From NCBI RefSeq assembly GCF_002964765.1, contig NZ_PQCF01000006.1, positions 397,910 to 461,909 of the forward strand: DNA of 64,000 nt, written 5' to 3'. The notes below the pieces were generated by a model. It searched no databases. It was not told the DNA's origin and saw only the letters and a list, made by a program, of their open reading frames with translations. Made by a program: the position numbers and the translations under genes. Numbering within the stretch: the stretch's first letter is position 1; every line of letters starts with the position of its first letter. This document shows positions 28,427 through 37,138 of the stretch, piece after piece. This DNA comes from Pseudoalteromonas sp. T1lg88 (lineage in GTDB: Bacteria; Pseudomonadota; Gammaproteobacteria; Enterobacterales; Alteromonadaceae).

Positions 28427-30084
28427 GGTTTTTTCTCGCTATTGGCTTGGGTCATCATTTGGTCATTGGCGGCACCCGGTGGAACCAGGGGCCAAACATT
28501 GTCTTTATCGTCTATGCATACATGCAGTAAATACGGGCCCTTACTGCTGAGCATGGCATCTAACGCTTCATCTACCTGCTCATGATGGGTGATGCACTGT
28601 CCATCGATACCGAATACTCGCGCCAAAGCGACAAAATCCGGGTTATCCGAAAGATTAGTTTCACTGTAGCGCTCGGCGAAAAATAACTGCTGCCACTGGC
28701 GTACCATGCCAAGACGCTGGTTATCTATCACCACAATTTTCACATCCAAGTTATTGCGGCGTATGGTGGCCAGCTCTTGGATATTCATCATGATTGAGCC
28801 ATCGCCGGATACTGTCAGCACCATATCGTTCGGGCGCGCTATTTTGGCGCCTATGGCCGCCGGCAGGCCAAAGCCCATGGTGCCAGCACCGCCACTGCTT
28901 AAGTGATTGCTGGGGTGAGAGAACTGCATATGCTGGGCCACCCACATCTGATGCTGACCCACATCACAACAAACCACCGCATCGGCACTTAAGCGCTGTG
29001 ACAGTTTGTTCAACAAGGCTGGGGCGTAAACCGTTTCTCCAGGATAGTCATAGCGCCATGCATGCTGCTGTGCCAAGGCGGTGATATGCGCGCACCAATT
29101 CGGCTCGGTGACAAAACAGTGCAGCTGCGGCAAAGAGGCTTTTAAATCAGCCACCAAAGAGGCGGCGGCAGGCTTGCGTTTACCCACCTCAGCGGCATCT
29201 ATATCCAGGTGAATAACCTGGGCATTGGGGGCAAATTTAGTCAGGTTACCGGTCACCCGGTCGTCGAAGCGTGCGCCGATACACAACAATAGATCGCATT
29301 GCTGCACCGCCAGGTTGGCTGCTTCACCACCGTGCATGCCTAGCATGCCAAGGTTCAGTTCATAGTCTGGTGTCACACTGCCTAGGGCTTTTAGCGTTTG
29401 TACCGCCGGCATCTGGGTTTTATACAAAAACTGCATCAGTTGGGCTTGCGCATCCGCGGCCTGAACGCCGCCACCGATATACGCGACCGGGCGCTGGCAT
29501 TCGCTGAGTAGCTGATTGGCGTTGTTCACCTGTTCCTGACACGGCTGCTGTCGCGCCTCGCTATCGGCCAGCCAGGGCTGATAGCGAGCTTCACCCATTT
29601 GAATATCTTTGGGGATATCCACCAGCACAGGGCCGGGACGACCGCTTTGAGCAAGATGAATGGCCTGTTGCAGTATGGGCGCCAAATCTTCGCTGCGCTC
29701 TACCATAAAGCTGTGTTTGGTGCAGGACAGCGACATGCCCAAAACGTCCACCTCTTGGAAGGCATCGGAGCCGATGGCGGCGGTGGGAACCTGACCTGTG
29801 ATCGCCAACAGAGGCACAGAGTCCATCATGGCGTCGGCTAAAGCGGTGATCAAATTGGTTGCGCCCGGGCCACTAGTGGCCATACAAACTCCCAACTTAC
29901 CACTGCTACGGGCGTAGCCTACTGCGGCAAAACCGGCACCTTGCTCGTGACGAGTAAGATAGTGAGTTACCTGAGATTCATACAAGGCGTCATAAATGGG
30001 CATGATGGCTCCGCCTGGGTAACCAAATACCTCATTTATTCCTTCCCTTGCCAATATCTCTACTACTAATTCTGCGCCGGTCAT
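28423..30084 (-). CDS. ilvG: Acetolactate synthase II large subunit
   Basis: ThDP-dependent condensation of two pyruvates, or pyruvate with 2-oxobutanoate. 553 residues in a single intact frame (unlike E. coli K-12 ilvG), with the catalytic Glu region RHEQGAGFAAVGYAR, FAD-domain GARFDDRVTG, and the ThDP motif GDGSIMMNIQEL...NN. First structural gene behind the attenuator. Confidence 0.96.
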   Translation of the reverse strand: MTGAELVVEILAREGINEVFGYPGGAIMPIYDALYESQVTHYLTRHEQGAGFAAVGYARSSGKLGVCMATSGPGATNLITALADAMMDSVPLLAITGQVPTAAIGSDAFQEVDVLGMSLSCTKHSFMVERSEDLAPILQQAIHLAQSGRPGPVLVDIPKDIQMGEARYQPWLADSEARQQPCQEQVNNANQLLSECQRPVAYIGGGVQAADAQAQLMQFLYKTQMPAVQTLKALGSVTPDYELNLGMLGMHGGEAANLAVQQCDLLLCIGARFDDRVTGNLTKFAPNAQVIHLDIDAAEVGKRKPAAASLVADLKASLPQLHCFVTEPNWCAHITALAQQHAWRYDYPGETVYAPALLNKLSQRLSADAVVCCDVGQHQMWVAQHMQFSHPSNHLSSGGAGTMGFGLPAAIGAKIARPNDMVLTVSGDGSIMMNIQELATIRRNNLDVKIVVIDNQRLGMVRQWQQLFFAERYSETNLSDNPDFVALARVFGIDGQCITHHEQVDEALDAMLSSKGPYLLHVCIDDKDNVWPLVPPGAANDQMMTQANSEKKP

Positions 30085-30116
30085 TGTTCCTCATTCCTCA
30101 ATGTGATGGCCCTGAA

Positions 30117-30152
30117 ACGAAAAAGCCCCCCGAACTTTTCAGTGCGGGGGGC
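30117..30152 (-). terminator. Attenuator terminator of ilvGMEDA
   Basis: On the minus strand GCCCCCCG / CGGGGGGC pair (30125-30152) and are followed by CTTTTTCG. It sits between the ilvL leader peptide and ilvG, the expected place for transcriptional attenuation. Confidence 0.88.
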
Positions 30153-30178
30153 CTTAAGCGTGTTAATTTTTTAACGCA

Positions 30179-30253
30179 CTACGAAGCCCCCGCGGTAATA
30201 ATAATCACCACGGTGTTAATCACTAGGATTAGGCTTGATAGCAGGTTAAGCAT
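30179..30253 (-). CDS. ilvL: ilvGMEDA leader peptide
   Basis: A 24-residue ORF (MLNLLSSLILVINTVVIII, then TAGAS) starts at ATG 30253 and stops with TAG at 30179. It is packed with Leu, Ile and Val codons, including a VVIII run, the same logic as E. coli IlvL. Ribosome stalling at these codons when a branched-chain amino acid is short would favour an antiterminator over the 30125-30152 hairpin. Confidence 0.88.
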   Translation of the reverse strand: MLNLLSSLILVINTVVIIITAGAS

Positions 30254-30291
30254 AAATTAATTCGTTCTAAGTCTAATTAAAAAATCTAATG

Positions 30292-30315
30292 GACGGCTGG
30301 GCCGTCGCTCTTTTT
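30292..30315. other. Hairpin upstream of ilvL; rest of the 30254-30577 gap
   Basis: GACGGC-TGG-GCCGTC (30292-30306) is followed on the plus strand by CTCTTTTTC, terminator-like, though no plus-strand gene precedes it. The remaining 30316-30577 holds no ORF; it must include the ilv promoter (minus) and the TraB/GumN promoter (plus). Confidence 0.4.
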
Positions 30316-30577
30316 CTATTAGTACCGCGAGCACCTGTGTAAGTCAACTACAAAAACAATGCAAAATCCCAATCAAAGAAGGACTAAAAAGCATAAAAAA
30401 TCCCTTAAACAACCTAAAATTTAAACCTATCAACCTTACAGCCCTCAACTGCATATAACTTACCTTCACTTACCGATAGCACTAGCTGATTAATTTCTCG
30501 CAATTATTTTTCGGTCAATGGGTTTTATGAGTTAACTCGGGTACACTCAGAGGCGACTCTAGTTTAAGGATGACACG

Positions 30578-31453
30578 ATGAAAAAATTAACTGCATTTTG
30601 GCTCTTTTGCCTGTTTATTATTTTTACCCAGCCCGCTTTCGCCGAACTGACACCGGCTTTGTGGCAGGTGGAAAAGCAGGGAAAAACCTCGTACTTATTC
30701 GGCACAGTACATGTTGGCGACACCAGCATGAAGGGCCTGCCAAAAAAGATAGAAAAAGCCATAAGCAACAGCGATGCTGTGGTGGTGGAAGTTGATTTAA
30801 CTGCCCTGTCTGCGGTGCAAATTCAACAGCGCTCCATGCCGTTTTTAATGCTGCAAAATGGCCGTACTCTGGACTCGGAGCTAAGCCCGCAAAGCTACCA
30901 GAAGCTGGACCAATACTTTGGCGAAAAAAATATTAATATCAAGATGTTTTCCTCGTTAAAACCCTGGGCCGTGCTACTGACAATGATGCAGATTGAGCTG
31001 CAAAATGCCGGTTATTCAGACGAATTCGGCATAGATAAGCAAGTACTGGCCAGCGCCAAACAAAAAAACAAGGCCATTATCGAGCTGGAATCTCTCGAAC
31101 AACAACTGGAAATGTTTACCGTACTAGAAGAGCATTCGGACCTCATGGTTGCCGATACCTTCCGCCAGCTCAATCAATTTGATGAGAGTTTTTTACGTCT
31201 GATCAACGGCTGGAAAAAGGGCGAGACATCCGTGCTCACCGAGGCCTATGAACAGTCCTTCGACGACTCCGAATATGGCCAGCTTAATGAACATGTACTC
31301 TTAATTGAGCGCAACCATAAGTGGATAAAACAATTGGAAAAAACACTGCAGAAGCAATCATTATTTATCGCCGTTGGCGCCCTGCATCTGGGTGAAGAAA
31401 ACGGCTTAATCAAGCTGCTACAGGCACAAGGTTTTAAGGTCTCGCGCATCTAA
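30578..31453 (+). CDS. TraB/GumN family protein
   Basis: The 291-residue secreted or periplasmic protein has a signal peptide (MKKLTAFWLFCLFIIFTQPAFA). It carries the family signatures YLFGTVHVGD near residue 40 and FIAVGALHLGEENGLIKLL near the C-terminus; these two GxxH motifs flank the fold as in TraB and Tiki-type putative metalloproteases. The bacterial function is not established. Monocistronic. Confidence 0.85.
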   Translation: MKKLTAFWLFCLFIIFTQPAFAELTPALWQVEKQGKTSYLFGTVHVGDTSMKGLPKKIEKAISNSDAVVVEVDLTALSAVQIQQRSMPFLMLQNGRTLDSELSPQSYQKLDQYFGEKNINIKMFSSLKPWAVLLTMMQIELQNAGYSDEFGIDKQVLASAKQKNKAIIELESLEQQLEMFTVLEEHSDLMVADTFRQLNQFDESFLRLINGWKKGETSVLTEAYEQSFDDSEYGQLNEHVLLIERNHKWIKQLEKTLQKQSLFIAVGALHLGEENGLIKLLQAQGFKVSRI

Positions 31454-31590
31454 TTTCAAACCCATGCGCGCCAAACAACATGGGGAGGCGTGAAAATTTG
31501 TGTCGCCATGGGCGTTGACAGCGTGGCATGGAAAGTGTTTGAATAAAAAAGCACCCTATTGATTCGGCCATTTAGATGGCCGCAAGGGCT

Positions 31591-31735
31591 AGAAGAGGTG
31601 CGTCATCCAGGTAGTTATGATGAGGAGAGCAAACTCCAACGACTCATAATGAGGGGGATGTACGCCGAGAGGTGAGGTAAATTGCTTAATACTCCCTCGG
31701 GCGCTTGGGTTGAATCCCGGCGACTGTCACCAATA
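31591..31735 (+). promoter_or_regulatory. Lysine riboswitch (L box)
   Basis: The aptamer core is easy to recognise: AGAGGTGCGTCATCCAGGTAGT at the 5' side, GAGGAGAGCAAACTCC, GAGGGGGATGTACGCCGAGAGG, then TTGGGTTGAATCCCGGCGACTGTCACC at the 3' side. It binds lysine and lowers expression. Downstream CACCAA / TTGGTG (near 31729-31760) may form the expression-platform hairpin. It precedes dapA by about 170 bases. Confidence 0.93.
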
Positions 31736-31903
31736 GCACACATTGCTATATATTTGGTGGAGAGCTTCTGGTCTTAACATAACAGGCCGGCAGGCTTTGT
31801 TACGTCTAAGCCCATTCGCTCTTCGAATTTAACCTGTTCGAGTCGGCGAATGCGGAAACCACTTCCCTTTGTTGCTCTCGAACTCGCACTAAGTTCGGAT
31901 GAG

Positions 31904-32800
31904 ATGACAACTACTCAATCGTTATCACACACTGTGCTGTGGACAGCACTGATCACCCCGCTGCTTGAAGATGGCGGTATAGACTTTGACGCCCTAAGCG
32001 CGCTGGCACAAGAGCAAGCGGCAGCCGGTAATGGCGTGTTGATCCTGGGCTCCACAGGCGAAGCCCTTGCCCTAGATCTGGCCGAGCAACAAGCCGTGGT
32101 GCAACACATTTGCGCCCTGGAACTGAACACCCCGATTATGGTCGGTGTAGGTGGCTACAACCTTGAAGCACAGCGCCAATGGCTGACCTTTTGCAATGAC
32201 TACCCGATAGACGCCTATTTGCTTGGCGCCCCCTTGTATGCCAAACCCGGTCCAGTAGGGCAAGAGCTATGGTTTCGCGCTCTGCTTGATGCCAGCAAAC
32301 ACCCCTGCATGCTTTACAACGTCCCCGGCCGCGCCGCGGTCAGCCTGGACCCACAGGTACTCGGCAAGTTGCAAGATCACCCGCGCTGCTGGGCACTGAA
32401 AGAAGCCAGCGGCAGCATCGACTGCTTTGAGCAATATCGTCTTGCGGCACCGCAACTGGCTATTTTCAGCGGCGACGATGCACTGATCCCCTATTACGCT
32501 CAGGCCGGCGCCGCCGGTTTGGTCTCGGTTGCTGCCAACGTGTGGCCGCAAGCAACGCACCGTTTTGTGCAGTTAAGCTTGCAAGGGCAAAGCCACAATG
32601 CCTTTTTGCATTGGCGCGAGGCGGTGGCGGCGCTCTTTCATGTTAGCAACCCGATTCCGACAAAGTACTTGTTACACGCCCTTGGGCGCATCAATACGCC
32701 AACTCTGCGCGCCCCGTTAACTCATGCGGAGCTAAGCGATTTACGACCACTTTTACGCGTACACGACAGCATCACATCTTGGCATTCAACACAGGTTTAA
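31904..32800 (+). CDS. dapA: 4-hydroxy-tetrahydrodipicolinate synthase family protein
   Basis: DapA condenses pyruvate with aspartate semialdehyde, entering the DAP/lysine branch. 298 residues from the ATG at 31904 (GGATGAG just upstream; an in-frame extension to 31850 lacks homology). Key residues are kept: GSTGEAL for the GTTGE loop, YNVPGR (Tyr and Arg of the triad) and the Schiff-base lysine in WALKEASG. The first Thr of the triad is Ser. First gene behind the lysine riboswitch, so lysine-repressed. Confidence 0.9.
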   Translation: MTTTQSLSHTVLWTALITPLLEDGGIDFDALSALAQEQAAAGNGVLILGSTGEALALDLAEQQAVVQHICALELNTPIMVGVGGYNLEAQRQWLTFCNDYPIDAYLLGAPLYAKPGPVGQELWFRALLDASKHPCMLYNVPGRAAVSLDPQVLGKLQDHPRCWALKEASGSIDCFEQYRLAAPQLAIFSGDDALIPYYAQAGAAGLVSVAANVWPQATHRFVQLSLQGQSHNAFLHWREAVAALFHVSNPIPTKYLLHALGRINTPTLRAPLTHAELSDLRPLLRVHDSITSWHSTQV

Positions 32801-32807
32801 TATTTTC

Positions 32808-33548
32808 ATGAGCTGGTTAGAACTTCTTAATAATTTAGAAACGGGCGCCGTTCGCGCCGCATCACAAGACGAAAATGGTCAATGGCAGGCCAATATCGAG
32901 GTTAAGCAAGGCATTCTTGAAGCCTTTAAAAACGGCACCAATACCGAATTCCCTGGCGGTTTTGTCGATAAAGACAACCTGGCACCGCGCGGTTTTAGCG
33001 CCGAAGACAACGTTCGCATGGTACCGGGCGGTACCTCGGTGCGTCGCGGCGCCTATGTGGCCCCTGGCACCATCATAATGCCACCGGCCTATGTCAATAT
33101 TGGCGCCTTTGTCGATGAAGGCACCATGGTCGACAGCCATGCGCTTGTGGGCTCTTGTGCTCAGGTGGGTAAAAATGTGCACCTTAGCGCTGCGGTGCAA
33201 CTCGGTGGCGTATTAGAGCCTATCGGTGCCAGCCCTGTGGTGATCGAAGACGACGCCTTTATTGGCGCCGGCTGCGTTATCGTTGAAGGCGTGGTAGTGA
33301 AAAAAGGCGCAGTACTGGCGCCGGGTGTGCGCCTAAGTGCCACCATTCCGGTGTACGACTGTGTCAATGAGCGTCAGCTCGACAAGGGGGAACCCATCCC
33401 GGAAAACGCCATAGTGATCCCGGGCTCACGTCCAAGCTCAAGCGCCTGGGGGCGTGAACAAGGCTTGTCGATGAGTTGTGCCCTAATCGTGAAATACCGC
33501 GATGAGCAAAGCGATGCATCACTCGCGCTGGAAGAGGTATTACGCTAA
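32808..33548 (+). CDS. dapD: Tetrahydrodipicolinate N-succinyltransferase, short form
   Basis: 246 residues of left-handed beta-helix hexapeptide repeats (PAYVNIGAFVDEGTMVDSHA; LVGSCAQVGKNVHLSAAVQLGG; VIEDDAFIGAGCVIVEG), matching DapD. It lacks roughly the first 30 residues of the E. coli N-terminal helical domain. It would succinylate the cyclic intermediate with succinyl-CoA. Seven bases after dapA; its stop overlaps the next start. Confidence 0.9.
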   Translation: MSWLELLNNLETGAVRAASQDENGQWQANIEVKQGILEAFKNGTNTEFPGGFVDKDNLAPRGFSAEDNVRMVPGGTSVRRGAYVAPGTIIMPPAYVNIGAFVDEGTMVDSHALVGSCAQVGKNVHLSAAVQLGGVLEPIGASPVVIEDDAFIGAGCVIVEGVVVKKGAVLAPGVRLSATIPVYDCVNERQLDKGEPIPENAIVIPGSRPSSSAWGREQGLSMSCALIVKYRDEQSDASLALEEVLR

Positions 33549-34753
33549 TGCTTCCTGTCGGTACCGAGCTGCAAACGCACCTTGAGTGCATCGCCCAAGA
33601 GCAGATGGAGCCATGCTTTGTCTACCATCTTGACGCCTTACGCCAGCACTTGGATAAGCTGATGGCCCAAGACGTGGTCAAGCTCTGGTATGCGGTTAAA
33701 GCCAACCCCTTGTCGCGTATTATCCGCACCCTGGCCGAGGCGGGCTTTCAGTTTGACGTGGCCAGCAGTGGCGAATTGCATCAGGTACTGGCACAACAAA
33801 TTAACCCGGAGCAGGTGTTGAATACCGGCCCGGCGAAATCAAAGCGACAAATCGATGAGTTTATCGCCCTTGGCGTGCGCACCTTTGTGGCCGAAAGCCT
33901 TAATCAAGTGCGCTGGCTAAACCAAGCGGCGCAGACTCATAAGGTACAGCTTAAGCTGCTACTGCGGGTGCAATTGCGCTGGCCCAAGGGTGAAAAAAAC
34001 CCCTTGGGCGGTGATACCCTCACCCCTTTTGGTCTCGACCCGCAGCAGTGGCATGGCCTTTACCTGGCGGACTATCCGGCACTGACCTGTATCGGCGTGC
34101 ATATTTTCCAATGGGGCAATATGCTTAGCGCCGACAAGCTATTACATCTATGGCAACAAATGCTGCCGCCACTTCAGGCCCTAAGTGAGCAGCTTGGCTT
34201 TGCCATGCAGGTGCTGGACTTAGGTGGTGGTCTGGGCGTGCCCTATGACGACGAAAGTGAGCCCCTGGCCTGGCAGGATGTACTGACGGCGCTTGAGCAA
34301 ATCAAGCGCGAAAGCGGCGTGCAGGAGCTATGGATGGAGCTAGGTCGTTATGCGGTGGCCGAATGTGGCTATTACCTCAATCCCGTAGTCGAGCAAAAGG
34401 AAAACTATGGCGAGCAGCAGTTAATTGTCAGCGGTGGCATCAATCATATACTGCGCCCTGCTGTGGCAGGCCAGGCTTTCCCTTGCGCCCTATTGCGAAC
34501 AAGTACAGCGCCGACCCGGGCCTTCAATATTCACGGTCCCTTATGTACGGCATTGGATTCTTTGGGCACGCACATGCTCCCCGAAGATATTAACGAGCAA
34601 GACTGGCTGGTGTTTTTTCAGGCCGGTGCTTATGGCTTTACCGAGAGTATGCCGTTTTTCCTCTGCCACCCGCTGGCGGCCGAGTATGTAATAGCCGACG
34701 GCAATTTACACCTATTGCGCGAAAGCGCTGCGCCCAGTAGTTATTTGAGATAG
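33548..34753 (+). CDS. Fold-type III PLP decarboxylase (LysA / BtrK-like)
   Basis: 401 residues. The PLP lysine is in WYAVKANPLS, the glycine loop in DLGGGLGVPYDDE, ELGRYAVAECGYYL and GPLCTALDSLG follow, and AGAYGFTESMPFFLCHP ends the barrel interface. This group includes diaminopimelate decarboxylase, but GPLCTxLD and the HPxAAE ending are closer to BtrK and exosortase-associated decarboxylases than to standard LysA. In this operon meso-DAP to lysine is the simplest guess. Overlaps dapD by one base. Confidence 0.82.
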   Translation: MLPVGTELQTHLECIAQEQMEPCFVYHLDALRQHLDKLMAQDVVKLWYAVKANPLSRIIRTLAEAGFQFDVASSGELHQVLAQQINPEQVLNTGPAKSKRQIDEFIALGVRTFVAESLNQVRWLNQAAQTHKVQLKLLLRVQLRWPKGEKNPLGGDTLTPFGLDPQQWHGLYLADYPALTCIGVHIFQWGNMLSADKLLHLWQQMLPPLQALSEQLGFAMQVLDLGGGLGVPYDDESEPLAWQDVLTALEQIKRESGVQELWMELGRYAVAECGYYLNPVVEQKENYGEQQLIVSGGINHILRPAVAGQAFPCALLRTSTAPTRAFNIHGPLCTALDSLGTHMLPEDINEQDWLVFFQAGAYGFTESMPFFLCHPLAAEYVIADGNLHLLRESAAPSSYLR

Positions 34754-34757
34754 CCGC

Positions 34758-35870
34758 ATGAACAAAATTGAGCAACAAAATATTCAGGTTGGTGAAATCG
34801 CCAATGGTTTACCCCTGACCATTCCCGTGTACCGCCTAAAAGGCGATGGCAGTGGCAAGAGCGTCTATATTCAGGCCAATATGCATGGCGCCGAGGTACA
34901 GGGTAATGCGGTTATTTATCAGCTGCTTGAGCAACTTAAAAACTTAGGGTTACGGGGCGATATCACCCTGGTTCCTTATGCCAACCCCATCGGCTGTAAC
35001 CAAAAGTCGGGGGAATTTACCCTAGGTCGTTTCGACCCCATTACCGGCGTAAACTGGAACCGCTTATATCATTACAATACCGAGCTGGTAAGGCGTTTTG
35101 CCGAGCAAAGCGACGGCCTGTCCGATCAAGAATTGCGGGACGCCTTTAAAGCGGCCTTGGTTGAGGAAGTGGAGCAGCGTTTAAACGGCCCACAGCATGC
35201 CTTAACTACCGGTAAGCGTATCGCCCTGAATCTACAACGCCTAGCGCATAAGGCGGATATAGTACTCGACCTGCACACAGGTCCTATTTCCGCCAAGCAC
35301 CTGTATTGCCCCGAGTATGCCCGTGCCAGCGCCCGTTATTTTAATATTGAGCACGTGCTCTTGATCCCCAATGAATTCGACGGCGCCATGGATGAAGCGG
35401 CATTTTGCCCCTGGTGGCAGCTGCAAACCCAGCTAAAACGTCAGGGCCGCGACTTCGAAGTACCAGTAGAAGCCTACACGGTGGAGCTGGGCTCACAGGA
35501 GCGCATTGATTTGACCGAAGCCTTGGACGATGCACAAAGCATACTAAGCTATTTGAATTATCAGGGCGTGTTTGTGGATGCGGCCTATCAGCCTAAAACC
35601 ATGCAGCGCCACGCCTGTTATCTGAAAGACTATGTGGCCTATTATGCGCCCATGGGCGGGATGATCGAATATCTGGCAGGATTGGGCGAGCACCTGAAGG
35701 CGGGTGATGCCTTTGCCCGCATTCTTCGAATGGAGCGCTATTTAAGTGAAGAGCCACTTCATACCCTGCGTTTCGACCAGGATGCCATCGCTATTTTGCA
35801 CTTTGCCTCGGCCAGTGTGAATCAGGGCACCGAACTCTACAAATTCTTTACTAATACCTTCGAGTTATAA
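34758..35870 (+). CDS. Succinylglutamate desuccinylase/aspartoacylase-family metallo-deacylase
   Basis: 370 residues of the M14-like AstE/ASPA fold. Zinc ligands are visible as NMHGAEVQGN (His, Glu) and DLHTGP (His), with a catalytic Glu in VPVEAYTVELGS. AstE-type enzymes remove an N-acyl group from an amino acid. Placed after dapD in a lysine-controlled operon, it may hydrolyse N-succinyl-LL-diaminopimelate, the step normally done by the unrelated DapE. This role is inferred from context only. Four bases after the decarboxylase gene. Confidence 0.82.
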   Translation: MNKIEQQNIQVGEIANGLPLTIPVYRLKGDGSGKSVYIQANMHGAEVQGNAVIYQLLEQLKNLGLRGDITLVPYANPIGCNQKSGEFTLGRFDPITGVNWNRLYHYNTELVRRFAEQSDGLSDQELRDAFKAALVEEVEQRLNGPQHALTTGKRIALNLQRLAHKADIVLDLHTGPISAKHLYCPEYARASARYFNIEHVLLIPNEFDGAMDEAAFCPWWQLQTQLKRQGRDFEVPVEAYTVELGSQERIDLTEALDDAQSILSYLNYQGVFVDAAYQPKTMQRHACYLKDYVAYYAPMGGMIEYLAGLGEHLKAGDAFARILRMERYLSEEPLHTLRFDQDAIAILHFASASVNQGTELYKFFTNTFEL

Positions 35871-35907
35871 CCGATTGCGTGAGAGTCAGTGAGAGGTACT
35901 CACTGCT

Positions 35908-35934
35908 AATGGGCGGCCTAGCCGCCCATTTTTT
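35908..35934 (+). terminator. Terminator of the lysine-riboswitch operon
   Basis: AATGGGCGGC, CTA, GCCGCCCATT, then TTTT; a 10-bp stem 38 bases after the last stop. Confidence 0.92.
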
Positions 35935-36020
35935 CAGCCTAAATTCACGCAAGTGCTGCGAAAGTATCGCACTAACAGTATAATTCCTTGTACCTTATAC
36001 AATTAAATAACAGGTAAGTT

Positions 36021-37061
36021 ATGGATTGGCGCTATCTTATTGCCGGTTTAGCCACGAGCACACAGCTCTGGGCCGCTCAACCGGAAGCTGAAGAAAAAAG
36101 TTACCAGCAAGAAGAACTCAATATCGTTAAGCAATGTATTCTCAATGAAGCCATTGCCGGAGATGGCGAGCAAACTCTCGCCCAGTTGCGAGAAAAATGC
36201 ACTGCACTTGAGGTAAGCAAACAACTCAGCGCCATAGATAAACGCAAGGCTCGCGAGCAAGTGACGGAAAAAAACCGTAACGTGATAACCCCGCACAATC
36301 GTAACTATATTTTGCCCGTCACCTATATCAAGCATCCCAACGAGGAGCCCTTTGGTGCTGATCTTGAAAACCTCTCCACAAATGACGAGAGCGAAAACCT
36401 AGATAACGTCGAAATTAAATACCAGCTTTCGCTTAAAGTTCCAGTTTTCGACGATTTTAGCGACAAGGATCAGGCCGTTTATTTCGCCGTCACCCTGCAA
36501 TCGTACTGGCAGTTTTATAACGACGATATTTCCTCGCCGTTTCGCGAGACCAACTATGAGCCGGAAATCTTCTGGATTAACTACCTGGATGAAGAAAACG
36601 TCTGGTGGGGCGATGAGCTTGCCGTAGCTTTGGGGATTTCACACCAGTCTAACGGCCGCAGCCAGCCTTACTCGCGCTCCTGGAACCGCGTCTATGCCAA
36701 CTTTATCTGGGAACAAAACGGCTATGTATTTAGCTTCAAGCCCTGGTACCGCCTTCCCGAAGACGAAAAAGACGATCCGATGGAAGCCAAGGGCGATGAT
36801 AACCCGGATATTCACAAGTACATGGGTTACTTTGAGTTTCGCGGAGTGCGCCGCTTTGAAGACCACGAGGTCAGCTTTATGCTGCGCAATAACCTAAACT
36901 CGGACAACCGTGGTGCCTTACAGCTTGATTGGTCCTTCCCGCTTTGGGGCCGCCTGCGTGGCTATGCCCAATACTTCAACGGTTATGGCGAAAGCATGAT
37001 CGACTATAACGCCGATATCGAACGCTTTGGCGTGGGTATCCTGTTGACTGACTTGCTGTAA
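36021..37061 (+). CDS. pldA: Outer-membrane phospholipase A
   Basis: OMPLA is a 12-strand beta-barrel that hydrolyses phospholipids in the outer leaflet when the membrane is perturbed. 346 residues with a signal peptide ending LWA. The catalytic His and Ser sit in GISHQSNGRS (around residue 208), with Asn 12 residues after Ser in SRSWNR, the exact spacing of the E. coli triad (142/144/156). An N-terminal extension (about 20-110), charged and helical, precedes the barrel and is longer than in E. coli. Single gene. Confidence 0.9.
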   Translation: MDWRYLIAGLATSTQLWAAQPEAEEKSYQQEELNIVKQCILNEAIAGDGEQTLAQLREKCTALEVSKQLSAIDKRKAREQVTEKNRNVITPHNRNYILPVTYIKHPNEEPFGADLENLSTNDESENLDNVEIKYQLSLKVPVFDDFSDKDQAVYFAVTLQSYWQFYNDDISSPFRETNYEPEIFWINYLDEENVWWGDELAVALGISHQSNGRSQPYSRSWNRVYANFIWEQNGYVFSFKPWYRLPEDEKDDPMEAKGDDNPDIHKYMGYFEFRGVRRFEDHEVSFMLRNNLNSDNRGALQLDWSFPLWGRLRGYAQYFNGYGESMIDYNADIERFGVGILLTDLL

Positions 37062-37079
37062 AAAGCAGCCATTATCATT

Positions 37080-37108
37080 AAAAAAGCCAGCATTATGCTG
37101 GCTTTTTT
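37080..37108. terminator. Terminator after pldA
   Basis: AAAAAAGCCAGCA / TGCTGGCTTTTTT stem-loop. It also fits the end of the convergent GNAT-thioesterase gene. Confidence 0.88.
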
Positions 37109-37138
37109 GTCGATATTATCGAGTTAACGAGGTAAAGG

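Noticed and set aside
30292..30315. Second ilv attenuator
   Set aside because: It lies upstream of the leader peptide, where it cannot be ribosome controlled; it is listed only as a hairpin.
33548..34753. Carboxynorspermidine decarboxylase (NspC) for the operon decarboxylase
   Set aside because: It shares the PLP fold, but the motifs DLGGGLGVPY and AGAYGFT favour the LysA/BtrK side, and no spermidine-pathway genes are in the operon.
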